Assembly (NCBI RefSeq): GCF_013359735.1
Contig: NZ_JABFMX010000009.1
Span: 62,001-126,000, forward strand
Direction: 5' to 3'
Length of the DNA: 64,000 nucleotides
DNA from: Arthrobacter sp. C9C5
GTDB taxonomy: Bacteria; Actinomycetota; Actinomycetes; Actinomycetales; Micrococcaceae
Shown here piece after piece: positions 44,821 through 53,828 of the stretch. Under the pieces are notes generated by a model. It saw only the letters and a list, made by a program, of their open reading frames with translations. It did no database searches and was not told the origin of the DNA. Numbering within the stretch: the stretch's first letter is position 1; each line of letters begins with the position of its first letter. The translations under genes were made by a program, and so were the position numbers.

Positions 44821-45808
44821 TGCCGGATCCCGGCCCGGCGGGCCCCGTTGCCGCGGAGCCCACGGCTTCGGCCCCGGTGTCCCGCTGGCCCGCCCCGGTC
44901 CCGGAGCCGGCGTTAAACGAGCCGTTCCCGGAGCCATAGTGCCGCAGGAACAGGTCTTCCAGCGTTGGCGGCTGGCTGGTCAGCGCCCGCAGTCCGGCCG
45001 CGGTCAGCGCCTGCAGGAAAGGGCCCAGTCCGGCGGGATCCACCTGGGCGCTGACCCGGTGGTTGGCCACCACCACGTCGTGCACGCCGGGCAGCAGTTC
45101 CAGCCCCGGCGGCACGGCGGCGACGTCGGCGGTGACGGCAGTCCGGGTCAGGTGGCGCAACTGCTCAAGCGGGCCGGTCTCCACCACCCGCCCGGCGCGG
45201 ATGATGCTCACCCGGTCTGAGAGCGCCTCGGCCTCGCTGAGGATGTGGCTGCTCAGCAGCACGGTGCGCCCCTGTGCCCGGAGTTCGCGGACGCAGCCGC
45301 GGAAGGCGTCTTCCATCAGCGGGTCCAGTCCGCTCGTGGGTTCGTCCAGCAGGAACAATTCGGCGTCGGTGGCCAGCGCGGCGACCAGGGCCACCTTCTG
45401 CCGGTTGCCCTTGGAATAGGTTCGGGCCTTCTTGGTCGGATCCAGCTCGAAAAGTTCCAGCAGCCGGTCCCGCCGTGCCCGGTCCTGGCCGCCCTGCAGC
45501 TTGCCGAGAAGTTCGATCACCTCGCCGCCGGTCAGGTTGGGCCACAGGGCCACGTCGCCGGGAACGTACGCCAGCCGGCGGTGCAGCGTCGCGACGTCGC
45601 GCCAGGGATCAAGTCCCAGCACCCGGATGGACCCTGCGTTGGACCGCAGCATGCCCAGCAGCAGCCGCAAGGTGGTGGACTTGCCGGATCCGTTGGGGCC
45701 CAGGAAGCCATGCACTTCGCCGGCGGCCACCTCGAAGTCCAGGCCATTAAGGGCCGTGACGGCCCCGAAACGCTTTACGACGCCGCTCATCTGCACGACA
45801 CTGCTCAT
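44813..45808 (-). CDS. ABC exporter ATP-binding protein
   Basis: 331 residues. Walker [10 protein letters not shown], signature [15 protein letters not shown], Walker [14 protein letters not shown] and the switch His in [13 protein letters not shown]. DrrA-like drug-resistance ATPase. The last 35 residues are Gly/Ala/Ser-rich. ATG 45808 chosen; the ribosome-binding site is weak. Confidence 0.87.
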   Translation of the reverse strand: MSSVVQMSGVVKRFGAVTALNGLDFEVAAGEVHGFLGPNGSGKSTTLRLLLGMLRSNAGSIRVLGLDPWRDVATLHRRLAYVPGDVALWPNLTGGEVIELLGKLQGGQDRARRDRLLELFELDPTKKARTYSKGNRQKVALVAALATDAELFLLDEPTSGLDPLMEDAFRGCVRELRAQGRTVLLSSHILSEAEALSDRVSIIRAGRVVETGPLEQLRHLTRTAVTADVAAVPPGLELLPGVHDVVVANHRVSAQVDPAGLGPFLQALTAAGLRALTSQPPTLEDLFLRHYGSGNGSFNAGSGTGAGQRDTGAEAVGSAATGPAGPGSGNA

Positions 45809-45952
45809 AGTCAACAAGGTACTCCCGCGCACCGCTTCCAGACCCCTGCGGAAGGTCCCGTTTTCGCAGGTCACGCCCGGGTCGCGCAAAGCCCCCGGCG
45901 CAGGTTACGGCCCCGGTTACCGGGCGCCCCGCCGCTGTGGTTGCATGGATGC

Positions 45953-46408
45953 ATGCCTTTCCGCTGGTCCCCCCGGGCAACCCAGACTCTTTCCGCGGCC
46001 GCCCTGTGCGGGCTGCTGCTGGCCAGCGCGGCAAAACACTTCCGCGATCCGGACTTCTTCGCCCCGGTGGTCCCGGACTTCCTCTGCCGTGATGACTCCG
46101 GCGGCCGGCAGAACGGGCCCCTCGCCGTACTGTCCCGCGCAGAGTGGGTGGCGGTGAGCGGGCTGCTGGAAGCGGGCGCCGCCGTCGGACTCCTGATCCC
46201 GCCCACCCGACGCGTGGCTGCCGGCTGCGTCACCGGCATGTTCACCGCCTTCCTCGCCGGGCACCTGGACGCGCTCCGCACGGCGTTCGGACCCGGGGGA
46301 ACGCCCGCGCAACGCCGTATCCACAGCCTGCGGCTGCCGCTGCAGGCGCCGCTCATCGCCTGGGCGTGGAGCCTGACGAAGCCGGTCCCGAAGCGGCGGC
46401 GCGGGTGA
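45953..46408 (+). CDS. DoxX-like membrane protein
   Basis: 151 residues with three to four hydrophobic segments and the family-like motif LLASAAKHFRDPDFFAPVVPDFL followed by SGLLEAGAAVGLLIPPTRR. DoxX-type proteins are small integral membrane proteins linked to redox or quinone metabolism. Its stop overlaps the azlC GTG (GTGA), an unusual pairing. Confidence 0.72.
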   Translation: MPFRWSPRATQTLSAAALCGLLLASAAKHFRDPDFFAPVVPDFLCRDDSGGRQNGPLAVLSRAEWVAVSGLLEAGAAVGLLIPPTRRVAAGCVTGMFTAFLAGHLDALRTAFGPGGTPAQRRIHSLRLPLQAPLIAWAWSLTKPVPKRRRG

Positions 46409-47160
46409 AGCTGGCACAATCCCCGGCCTTCCGGGTGGGACTCTCCATCAGCATCGCCACCGGGCTCTACGGGGTGTCCTTCGGGGCACTCTCCGTGACG
46501 TCCGGCCTCGATTTCTGGCAGACCATGGCCCTGAGCCTGCTGCTCTTCAGCGGCGGCTCGCAGTTCGCGTTCATCGGTGTCGTGGCCGGGGGCGGTTCCG
46601 GCGTCGCGGCGATGAGCGCCGCCACCCTGTTGGGCATGCGCAACGGCATCTACGGGATGCAGCTCAACGCCCTGCTCCAGCCGCGGGGCTGGCGCCGGTT
46701 CGCTGCCGCCCACGTGACCATCGACGAATCGACCGCCACGAGCACCGGCCAGACCGACCCGGCGGAGCAACGCCGGGGTTTCTGGACGGCGGGGCTGGGC
46801 ATCTTCGTGCTGTGGAATCTGTTCACCGCTGTGGGGGCGCTGGCCGGGAGCGCCCTGGGCGACCCGAAGCAGTGGGGGCTCGACGGCGCCGCGGTGGCGG
46901 CGTTCCTCGGCCTGCTGTGGCCGCGGCTCAAGGGCCGCGAACCCGTCGCGATCGCCGTCGTCTGCGCCCTGGCAACCGTCCTGGCCGTGCCGTTCGTGCC
47001 GGCCGGGGTGCCGATCCTGGTCGCCGCGTTCGTGGCGGCGGTGGTCGGCTGGTTCAGTCACGGCCGCAGCGACGAGGGGCTCGAACCCGACGTCGACCCG
47101 TACGCCGAGGAGCATGAGGCTGCCCGCCGTTCCGGCCACAGCCCGGGGGATGCCTCATGA
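46405..47160 (+). CDS. azlC: Branched-chain amino acid exporter large subunit (AzlC)
   Basis: 251 residues, five to six helices. FRVGLSISIATGLYGVSFGALSVTSGLDFWQT and LLLFSGGSQFAFIGV are AzlC signatures (BrnF in Corynebacterium). With AzlD it exports branched-chain amino acids or related compounds. GTG start overlapping the DoxX stop; the longer upstream frame is shadow. Confidence 0.87.
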   Translation: MKLAQSPAFRVGLSISIATGLYGVSFGALSVTSGLDFWQTMALSLLLFSGGSQFAFIGVVAGGGSGVAAMSAATLLGMRNGIYGMQLNALLQPRGWRRFAAAHVTIDESTATSTGQTDPAEQRRGFWTAGLGIFVLWNLFTAVGALAGSALGDPKQWGLDGAAVAAFLGLLWPRLKGREPVAIAVVCALATVLAVPFVPAGVPILVAAFVAAVVGWFSHGRSDEGLEPDVDPYAEEHEAARRSGHSPGDAS

Positions 47161-47468
47161 CGCTCTGGCTCTGGCTCCTGCTGTCCTGCGTGCTGGCGTA
47201 CGCCTGGAAACTGGTGGGGTACCTTGTGCCCGCCAGCCTGCTCCGCAATCCGCGGATGTCCAGGATCGCCGGCACCATGACGATCGGGTTGCTGGCCTCC
47301 CTGACCGTCGTGAACACAGTGGCGTCCGGGCAGTCCCTGGCGCTGGACGCGCGGCTCGGTGCCCTCGCCGCGGCCGCCATCGCCCTGTGGTTGCGGGCGC
47401 CGTTCCTGGTGGTGGTCCTAGCCGGCGCCGGCGCGGCGGCCGGGCTGCGGTTGCTCGGCTGGAGCTGA
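47157..47468 (+). CDS. azlD: Branched-chain amino acid exporter small subunit (AzlD)
   Basis: 103 residues, about four helices: a helix at 3-20, AYAWKLVGYLVPASLLRNPRM and LRAPFLVVVLAGAGAAAGLRLLGW. ATGA overlap with azlC. It completes the two-component exporter. Confidence 0.87.
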   Translation: MTLWLWLLLSCVLAYAWKLVGYLVPASLLRNPRMSRIAGTMTIGLLASLTVVNTVASGQSLALDARLGALAAAAIALWLRAPFLVVVLAGAGAAAGLRLLGWS

Positions 47469-47490
47469 CGCTCCGCCGTCGGGCGCTCAA

Positions 47491-47504
47491 CGGTCTTTAG
47501 CCCC
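47491..47504. promoter_or_regulatory. DosR-like box upstream of small hypothetical gene
   Basis: CGGTCTTTAGCCCC matches GGGACTTTNGNCCC at 10 of 12 defined positions and ends 32 bases before the ATG at 47537. It lies outside the azlD coding region. Confidence 0.5.
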
Positions 47505-47536
47505 TAGTTGGGCCGGGCGCCCAATGGGAGCATTCG

Positions 47537-47815
47537 ATGATGACCGATAAAGACGTTCCGAATGCCGCCGCGCCCGGGCCGCAGGATCCAGAGGCGGTGA
47601 ACCCGGAAGCCGCAGGTGCGGACGCCGCCGGCAAGGCACACCATCCCAGGCCGCACGAGCACTTCGTTTCCCCCGGGGCAGAATCCACCCGGGAACTGCG
47701 CGAAATGGCCCGACGCCGTCGTGAGGCCGAAGAGAAGCTGCAGCAGCACTTGCAGGAGGCACACCACCTGCACGAGGCCAAGGAAAAGCCAGCCGAAGAT
47801 CAAGGCGGGCACTGA
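47537..47815 (+). CDS. Small charged hypothetical protein
   Basis: 92 residues, very hydrophilic and probably disordered at the N-terminus (Ala/Pro/Asp-rich), with a predicted charged helix in the second half (RELREMARRRREAEEKLQQ, then HLHEAKEKP). No known domain. GGGAG precedes an ATGATG. Its box and small size suggest a stress-induced protein; function unknown. Confidence 0.7.
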   Translation: MMTDKDVPNAAAPGPQDPEAVNPEAAGADAAGKAHHPRPHEHFVSPGAESTRELREMARRRREAEEKLQQHLQEAHHLHEAKEKPAEDQGGH

Positions 47816-47844
47816 GAGGTTCAGCTGCAAGGACCCGGCGGGCC

Positions 47845-47871
47845 GGCGGCAGCCGGACTCCGGCTGCCGCC
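47845..47871. terminator. Bidirectional terminator, 12-bp stem
   Basis: GGCGGCAGCCGG-ACT-CCGGCTGCCGCC is a perfect 12-bp stem with a 3-base loop, between the convergent small hypothetical gene and the oxidoreductase gene. Confidence 0.8.
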
Positions 47872-47876
47872 CCGCC

Positions 47877-48806
47877 TCAGGCGTCGCCGTCGACCGTCAC
47901 GACAATCTTGCCGCGGGTGTGCCCTTCCATGTTGAGGCGGAACGCATCTGCCGCCTGCGCCAGCGGGAAGGTCTGCGCCACCTCAACCCGGAGCTTGCGC
48001 TCATCGACCAGCTCGGAGAGCTCCTGCAGATCGGCGCCCACCGGGTTCACCCACATCCAGGTGCCGCCGTGCTGCTCAACTTCGCTGTCGGCGATGGAGG
48101 CGTGCCGGCCGCCGTCGGCCAGCACCGCCAGGGTGGCATCGAGGTTCCCGCCGACGAAGTCCGCCACGACCTCGACTCCTTCGGGGCGAAGTGCCCGCAC
48201 CCGGTCCGCGAGTCCTTCACCGTAGCTGACGGGTTCGGCGCCGAGGGAGCGCAGGAACTCGTGGTTCTTTTCTGACGCCGTCGCGATCACACGTGCACCC
48301 AGCGCCGCGGCGATCTGGATTCCGAGGGACCCGACGCCGCCGGCCCCGCCATGGATCAATACGGTCTCGCCGGCCTTGAGGCCGAGGCGCGTGAGGACCT
48401 GATAGGCCGTCAGTCCCGCCAGGGGAAGCCCGGCGGACTCATTCCACCCGAGTGAGGCGGGCTTGCGGGCGAGGAGCCGTTCCGGGAGGGCGATGTATTC
48501 AGCGAAACTCCCGCCGTGGACATAGTCTTTGCGGCCATAGGCGATGACTTCATCGCCGGGCTGGAAATGCGGCGCGTCGATGCCGACCGATTCCACGACG
48601 CCGGCCACATCCCAGCCGGGAATTGCCGGGAACTGCAGGTCCATCACTGCATCCAAGTAGCCGGCCATGATCTTCCAGTCGACCGGATTTACCGATGCCG
48701 CCTTGACCTTGACCAGAACCATGCCCGGCCCGACCTTTGGCATCGGACGCTCGGCCAACTCAAGGACGTCCGGATTTCCATATTCGCTGTACGTTATCGC
48801 CTTCAT
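47877..48806 (-). CDS. Zinc-independent NADP quinone-oxidoreductase-like protein (MDR family)
   Basis: 309 residues. GroES-like N-terminus (MKAITYSEYGNPDVLEL, AASVNPVDWKIMAG, PGWDVAGVV) and Rossmann motif VLIHGGAGGVGSLGIQIAAALGA. The zinc-binding Cys/His set of alcohol dehydrogenases is absent, so it is a quinone oxidoreductase/enoyl reductase type. Substrate unknown. Confidence 0.87.
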   Translation of the reverse strand: MKAITYSEYGNPDVLELAERPMPKVGPGMVLVKVKAASVNPVDWKIMAGYLDAVMDLQFPAIPGWDVAGVVESVGIDAPHFQPGDEVIAYGRKDYVHGGSFAEYIALPERLLARKPASLGWNESAGLPLAGLTAYQVLTRLGLKAGETVLIHGGAGGVGSLGIQIAAALGARVIATASEKNHEFLRSLGAEPVSYGEGLADRVRALRPEGVEVVADFVGGNLDATLAVLADGGRHASIADSEVEQHGGTWMWVNPVGADLQELSELVDERKLRVEVAQTFPLAQAADAFRLNMEGHTRGKIVVTVDGDA

Positions 48807-48866
48807 GCAGGCTTCAACGGCTGCTTCCGGGACCCTATTCCGCGTGCCGCAGACAAGTGTGTCAGC

Positions 48867-49283
48867 TCACCGGGCGGTGCCGAGTCCGGCCAGTTTCAGG
48901 ATCAGCTGCAGGCCCTCCGGCGTGCCGGGCCAGTGCCGTTCCACGGCCTCCGCGCCGGCCCGGGCGACCACGGAGCGCAGCACCAGGGCGACGATGACGA
49001 CGTCGTCCGCGTAGCCGATCACGGGCAGGAAGTCGGGCACCAGGTCGATCGGCGAGAGCAGGTACGCCAGCAGCAGGGCCAGCCGGATGCGCACGCCGAC
49101 AGCGACCGTGCGGTCGGCCACCAGCCGCCGGATCAGCCGGAGCAGGTCCGGCAGCAGCCGCAGGGCATCCTTCATGGTGACCGTCGCCGGGTGGCGCCGC
49201 GCGTAGCCCCAGAGCAGCGCCAGTAGCACGGCATACATCAGCAATAGGCCGCCGAGCACGCCGGCGACGGTTTCCCACGTCAT
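48867..49283 (-). CDS. DUF1232 (YkvA-like) membrane protein
   Basis: 138 residues with an N-terminal membrane helix (VLGGLLLMYAVLLALLWGY) and the DUF1232 core LALLLAYLLSPIDLVPDFLPVIGYADDVVIVALVLR. Function unknown. It begins 4 bases after the TetR stop, so the two are co-transcribed. Confidence 0.85.
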   Translation of the reverse strand: MTWETVAGVLGGLLLMYAVLLALLWGYARRHPATVTMKDALRLLPDLLRLIRRLVADRTVAVGVRIRLALLLAYLLSPIDLVPDFLPVIGYADDVVIVALVLRSVVARAGAEAVERHWPGTPEGLQLILKLAGLGTAR

Positions 49284-49287
49284 GGGG

Positions 49288-49956
49288 TCAACGGTACGTG
49301 GTTCCGTAAGTCGACCCGAAGCCGACGCCGAATGCGGTGCCGTACGTGGTCCCCGGCAGCAGCGACTGCGGTGGCAGCGGACGATCGGGGCGTTCTGCGC
49401 GGATGGCGTCCTCGAGCAGGGCGGCCGGACGACGCCAGGCATCCGAACCGGCCTCCATCGTGTCCACCACGCCGATCAGCATGGCCAGCAGCCGGATCAT
49501 GTCAGTCATGGAGATGTCGCTGCGCAGCGTGCCCTGGCCCTGGCCGCGGCCCAGCAGTACGGCCACCGACTCGATCAGGTCCCCGGTGATGCCGGTAAGC
49601 ACACCGCGGCGGCCGGCCACCGCGCCGAGCAGGTTGGCTTCGTCGCTGGCAACCCCCATCAGGGCGTCGACCACGCGGAACAGGCCTTCGGCGGCGTCCT
49701 TGCCGGCAAGCGCTTCCTCGATGACCGGATTGACCCGCAGCTTCAACTGCTGGTGCAGCGCGGCGAGCACGAGTTCTTCCTTGTCGGCGAAGTTCCGGAA
49801 CAGGGTCGCGGGGCCTACTCCGGCAGTGACGGCGATAGTCTGAAGCGGAACTTCGGGGCCGTGCTCGCGAAAGCACTGGCGGGCCGCGGCAATGATCTTG
49901 TTGACGTTGCGCGCTGCATCCGCACGGAGCGGCCTGCGGTCTACTGCCCGGTTCAT
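49288..49956 (-). CDS. TetR-family transcriptional regulator
   Basis: 222 residues. N-terminal helix-turn-helix IIAAARQCFREHGPEVPLQTIAVTAGVGPATLFRNFADKEEL. The C-terminal ligand domain ends in an odd Gly/Thr/Tyr-rich tail (GTTYGTAFGVGFGSTYGTTY). ATG 49956 chosen; the longer frame crosses the divergent promoter region. Likely represses its own operon with DUF1232 and perhaps the divergent gene. Confidence 0.87.
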   Translation of the reverse strand: MNRAVDRRPLRADAARNVNKIIAAARQCFREHGPEVPLQTIAVTAGVGPATLFRNFADKEELVLAALHQQLKLRVNPVIEEALAGKDAAEGLFRVVDALMGVASDEANLLGAVAGRRGVLTGITGDLIESVAVLLGRGQGQGTLRSDISMTDMIRLLAMLIGVVDTMEAGSDAWRRPAALLEDAIRAERPDRPLPPQSLLPGTTYGTAFGVGFGSTYGTTYR

Positions 49957-50030
49957 TTGCTCAGGGTAGCAACGCGGAGGTGGAGGAAACCTGTTACCGG
50001 CGGGTACGCCCAATTGTGACGTGTCGGCCC

Positions 50031-50044
50031 GCGATTTTGGACCC
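50031..50044. promoter_or_regulatory. DosR-like box upstream of thiamine-binding-type gene
   Basis: GCGATTTTGGACCC matches GGGACTTTNGNCCC at 10 of 12 positions and ends 34 bases before the ATG at 50079. CAGACT 22 bases downstream could be the -10. Confidence 0.5.
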
Positions 50045-50078
50045 GGGCTGCCCGGATCCCGCGTGGCAGACTGGAGCC

Positions 50079-50405
50079 ATGTTGCTTGCATTTTCTGTCG
50101 CACCCTCCGGCCGTCCCGCCGGCGCCCCCGCCGGCTCCGAATCCGACGACGCCTCGGTCCACCATGCCGTCGCCGAGGCGGTGCGGATCGTCCGGGAATC
50201 CGGGCTGCCGAACCACACTGACTCGATGTTCACCACGATCGAGGGCGAATGGGATGAGGTGTTCGACGTCGTGAAGCGGGCTACGGAGGCCGTGGGCCGC
50301 TACGGCAGCCGCGTCTCCCTGGTGATCAAGGCCGACATCCGCCCCGGCTGCACGGGCGAACTGACCGGCAAACTGGACCGGCTGGAACAGGCCCTGGGCG
50401 ACTAA
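50079..50405 (+). CDS. MTH1187/YkoF-type thiamine-binding domain protein
   Basis: 108 residues of the DUF77 fold: MLLAFSVAPSG, HHAVAEAVRIVRESGLPNHTDSMFTTIEGEWDEVFDVVKRATEAV and RVSLVIKADIRPG. The family binds thiamine or related ligands as small oligomers. CTGGAG precedes the ATG closely. It is divergent from tetR. Confidence 0.85.
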   Translation: MLLAFSVAPSGRPAGAPAGSESDDASVHHAVAEAVRIVRESGLPNHTDSMFTTIEGEWDEVFDVVKRATEAVGRYGSRVSLVIKADIRPGCTGELTGKLDRLEQALGD

Positions 50406-50481
50406 TCCGGAGCCGCGCTGGCCCTGGGCGGGGAGCCCACGGCCCTACCCTCCGGCGGGGGCAGCTGAAAGACTGGGCCGC

Positions 50482-51159
50482 ATGATCGAGCATCTGCCCA
50501 CATCCCGCTGGATCGCCGTCGAGGAGTACCTCTCCGGCGTTGTGGTCCGGCCCGACACTTCGCTGCGGCGCGCCGTGGCCGCCGCCCTCGACGCCGGGAT
50601 GCCGCCCATCGAGGTCGCCCCGAACGCCGGCAAGCTCCTGAAGCTGCTGGTCCAGCTCTCCGGCGCCCGCCGGGTGCTGGAGATCGGCACGCTGGCTGGG
50701 TTCAGCACCATTTGGATGGCACAGGGCTTGCCCGACGGCGGCCGGCTGGTCACCTGCGAATACCTGCCCCGGCACGCCGAGGTGGCGCGCGCCAATCTCG
50801 ACCGGGCCGGGCTGGGCCACCTCGTGGACATCCGGGTGGGCGCGGCCCTGGATACGCTGCCCGCGCTGGAAAGCGAGGGCGCCGGGCCTTTCGATTTTGT
50901 GTTCATCGACGCGGACAAGGAACACAACCCGCAATACCTGGACTGGGCCATCAGGCTGGGCCGGCCCGGCACCACGGTGGTGATGGACAACGTGGTGTGG
51001 GAGGGCGCGGTGCTGGAACCGGCCCTGGATCCCGTCAACGCCCCGGGGATCGTCGCGGCGCTGGAGATGATGGGCGCGGACCCGCGGCTGGACGCCACCG
51101 TGATCCAGACGGTGGGATCGAAGGGCTGGGACGGCTTCGCGCTCGCCCTCGTGCGGTAG
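50482..51159 (+). CDS. Class I SAM-dependent O-methyltransferase
   Basis: 225 residues, catechol/caffeoyl-CoA O-methyltransferase type: VLEIGTLAGFSTIWMAQGL (SAM motif I), FDFVFIDADKEHNPQYLDWA (metal-site Asp) and VVMDNVVWEGAVL. It methylates a catechol-like hydroxyl with a divalent metal. The stop codon lies inside the first unit of a 24-base tandem repeat. Confidence 0.87.
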   Translation: MIEHLPTSRWIAVEEYLSGVVVRPDTSLRRAVAAALDAGMPPIEVAPNAGKLLKLLVQLSGARRVLEIGTLAGFSTIWMAQGLPDGGRLVTCEYLPRHAEVARANLDRAGLGHLVDIRVGAALDTLPALESEGAGPFDFVFIDADKEHNPQYLDWAIRLGRPGTTVVMDNVVWEGAVLEPALDPVNAPGIVAALEMMGADPRLDATVIQTVGSKGWDGFALALVR

Positions 51160-51222
51160 CGCGCTGTCGATGCAGCGCGGTAGCGCGCTGTGGGAGCAGC
51201 GCGGTAGCGCGATGCCGACGCA
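51151..51222 (+). repeat. Three 24-base tandem repeats at a gene end
   Basis: Units 51151-51174, 51175-51198 and 51199-51222 share GCGGTAGCGCG and a GCA end; units 1 and 2 differ at only a few positions. The first carries the methyltransferase stop (TAG). The GCGC core is partly self-complementary, so it may form stems after the gene. Confidence 0.8.
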
Positions 51223-51327
51223 GGCCGGCGAAGTGCTAAGTATGCTTAGATTTACCCGGCGGCTTCGGCCGGCAGCTGCAGGCACGGACAACACCAGGCG
51301 CACATCGCAAAGGACACGGACGAGGCA

Positions 51328-52419
51328 ATGAACGCGACCCAGGAAGCCCGCTCTCCCAAGGCCGTGCGGATCAGCTCCACACCTGACGAACTGGCCGACA
51401 TCTCACCGCTGCTGGACGCCGCCGCGGCGGGCGTCGGGGACGTTCCGGCCCTGCTGGCACTCGCCAAGGACGTGGGGGAGACCGCCCCGAAACCCGGCAC
51501 GGGCAGCACCGCGTTCCTGTGGGAGATCCTCGCCTCGATCACCGCCGTCGACGTCGCCGCCGGACGGATTCTGGAACCCCACCTCGACGCCGCCGCGATC
51601 CTGGCCCAGGCCGGTGCTGCGGATTTCGATGATGCCCCCGTTGATCTCCCCTTCGACGGCACCTGGGGCGTCTTCGCCGCCGAGGCCCCCGGGCTGAGGC
51701 TAGAAGCCCAGGACGCCGACGGCGCCGTCGTGCTGAATGGCTCCAAGCCGTGGTGTTCCATCGCCGCGCAGCTCGACCACGCGGTGCTGACCGCGCACCT
51801 CGACGGCGGCGGCCGCGCCGCCTTCGCCGTCGACCTGCACGCCGCCGGGGTCAGCTTTGCGGACCCGGAATGGACCAGCCTGGGCCTGCGCGAGGTCCCC
51901 AGCGGCACCGTGCACTTCGACGCCGTGCCGGCCATACCGCTCGGCCCGGCCGGCTGGTACTACCAGCGTCCCGGCTTCGCCTGGGGCGGCATGGGGGTCG
52001 CCGCCTGCTGGTTCGGCGGCGCCGTCGCCGTGGCCCGCAACTATGCGGAGTCCCTGAAAAAAGCGGCCGACGGCGGCCGCGAACCGGACCAGCTCGCCCT
52101 CGCCCACCTCGGCGAAATCGACCGCACGCTGACCGGGCTCACCCAGTACCTCGCCCGGACCGCGGCCCGGATCGACGCCGGGGAGCTCTCCGGCGCCGGC
52201 GCATGGAGCGAGGCGCTGCGCGTCCGCGGCAGCGTGGCCGCCGCCGTCGAACGCGTCCAGTCGCTGGTGAGCCAAAACCTCGGGCCCGCCCCGCTGGCCT
52301 TCGACGCACGCTACGGCAAACGCATGGCCGACCTCTCGCTCTACATCCGGCAGCATCACGCCATGCGCGACGACGCCCAGCTCGGCGCCCTGACCTTCAA
52401 AGGGGACCACCCATGGTGA
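51328..52419 (+). CDS. Acyl-CoA dehydrogenase-like protein
   Basis: 363 residues. The flavin-domain features VVLNGSKPWCSIAAQLDHAVLTA and the helical C-terminus (GGMGVAACWFGGAVAVARNYAESL, RIDAGELSGAG) match the ACAD fold, but I cannot locate a convincing catalytic Glu. First gene of a tightly overlapping cassette with a PIG-L/methyltransferase and a GT2, so a role in tailoring a glycoconjugate is more likely than fatty acid oxidation. Confidence 0.72.
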   Translation: MNATQEARSPKAVRISSTPDELADISPLLDAAAAGVGDVPALLALAKDVGETAPKPGTGSTAFLWEILASITAVDVAAGRILEPHLDAAAILAQAGAADFDDAPVDLPFDGTWGVFAAEAPGLRLEAQDADGAVVLNGSKPWCSIAAQLDHAVLTAHLDGGGRAAFAVDLHAAGVSFADPEWTSLGLREVPSGTVHFDAVPAIPLGPAGWYYQRPGFAWGGMGVAACWFGGAVAVARNYAESLKKAADGGREPDQLALAHLGEIDRTLTGLTQYLARTAARIDAGELSGAGAWSEALRVRGSVAAAVERVQSLVSQNLGPAPLAFDARYGKRMADLSLYIRQHHAMRDDAQLGALTFKGDHPW

Positions 52420-53828
52420 GCTTCACGCACAACGACGCCGGGACGCACGAAGAGGACTGGGCGCGCAGCGGCGTCGCCGCCCTGCCGGAACTCCCGCTCG
52501 GCGCCGGGGAGCTGGCCGGTACGGCGTTCATCGTCCTGGCCGCCCACCCCGACGACGAATCCCTCGGCGCCGGCGGCCTGATGGCCCGGCTGCACGGGCT
52601 CGGCGCAGAGGTGCGCGTGCTGCTGTGCACGGCCGGGGAGGCCTCCCACCCCGACTCGCCCAGCACCACACCGGAACAGCTTGCCGGCCTGCGGCTGCGG
52701 GAGTTCGCCGGCGCGCTCGGGCGGCTCGTCCCGAACGCCGAGTGGCGGTACCTCGGGCTGCCGGACGGGAACCTCGCCGGCCACCGGGACCAGGTCCTCG
52801 CCGCGATCCGCGAGGCCGCGGCTGCCACCGGACGGGCCGCGGACCGCGTCGTCCTCGTGGCGCCCTACCGGAACGACGGCCACACCGACCACGACGCACT
52901 GGGCTCCGCGGCTGCGGAGGCGGCCGCCGCCTCCGGCCACGGGCTGCTGGAGTACCCGGTCTGGTACTGGCTCTGGGCCGGCCCCGCGGACCCGGCCTGG
53001 GAATCCTGGCTGCGGCTCCCGCTGACCCCGGCCGAGGAGCAGGCGAAGGCGCAGGCCATGGCGGCTCACACCTCGCAGGTCCGGGCACTCTCGGACCAGC
53101 CGGGGGATGAAGTGCTGCTCCCGCAGGCCTTCCTGCAGCATTTTTCCCGGCACTGGGAGACGTTCGCCTGGCAGCGGCCCGCCACCGCGGCGGCAGTTCC
53201 CCCGGCCGGAACGGCGGCAACCCCCGCAGGGCTGCCGCCCGCGTACGCCGCGGCGGACGCGGAGGGACTCTTCGACAAAGTCCATGCCCGGAGCGAGGAC
53301 CCCTGGGAGTACACCACCAGCTGGTACGAACACCGCAAGCGCGCGCTGACCCTCGCGGCGCTCCCCGGCCGGAGCTACTCCGCCGGCCTGGAAATCGGCT
53401 GCTCGATCGGCACCCTCAGCGTGGAACTCGCTGAACGCTGCGGAAGCTTCCTGGCCGTCGACGCGAGCAGCGCGGCGCTGGCGCACGCTGCGCGGCGGCT
53501 CGAGCACCTGCCGGCCGCGCAGACCCGCCACCTGACGGTGCCGCAGGACTGGCCGGAGGGCACGTTCGACCTGATCGTGGTGTCGGAGGTGGGCTACTAC
53601 CTCTCGCCGGAGGAACTGGCGGCCCTGTTCGAACGGGTCGAGGCCACGCTGCTGCCCGGCGGCACCCTGGCGCTCTGCCACTGGCGGCACCCGATCGACG
53701 GCTGGGAGCTCGACGGCGACACCGTCCACGCAGCAGCGCGCCGGCAGCTTCGCTGGGCCGACGCCGGCCTCTACCGGGAGCGTGACTTCGTGCTGGAAAT
53801 CCTCCGCGCCCCGGAGCCGCTCGCGTGA
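52413..53828 (+). CDS. PIG-L deacetylase / SAM methyltransferase fusion
   Basis: 471 residues, two domains. Residues 35-250 are a PIG-L (LmbE) zinc deacetylase: AHPDDESLGAGG from residue 44 and DGHTDHDA. After a Pro/Ala linker, residues 285-470 are a NodS-like methyltransferase (LEIGCSIGTLSVELAERC from E327, then VVSEVGYYLSPEEL). It would de-N-acetylate a sugar and methylate the product. AAAGGGGA precedes ATG 52413, which overlaps the ACAD-like stop by 7 bases. Confidence 0.88.
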   Translation: MVSFTHNDAGTHEEDWARSGVAALPELPLGAGELAGTAFIVLAAHPDDESLGAGGLMARLHGLGAEVRVLLCTAGEASHPDSPSTTPEQLAGLRLREFAGALGRLVPNAEWRYLGLPDGNLAGHRDQVLAAIREAAAATGRAADRVVLVAPYRNDGHTDHDALGSAAAEAAAASGHGLLEYPVWYWLWAGPADPAWESWLRLPLTPAEEQAKAQAMAAHTSQVRALSDQPGDEVLLPQAFLQHFSRHWETFAWQRPATAAAVPPAGTAATPAGLPPAYAAADAEGLFDKVHARSEDPWEYTTSWYEHRKRALTLAALPGRSYSAGLEIGCSIGTLSVELAERCGSFLAVDASSAALAHAARRLEHLPAAQTRHLTVPQDWPEGTFDLIVVSEVGYYLSPEELAALFERVEATLLPGGTLALCHWRHPIDGWELDGDTVHAAARRQLRWADAGLYRERDFVLEILRAPEPLA

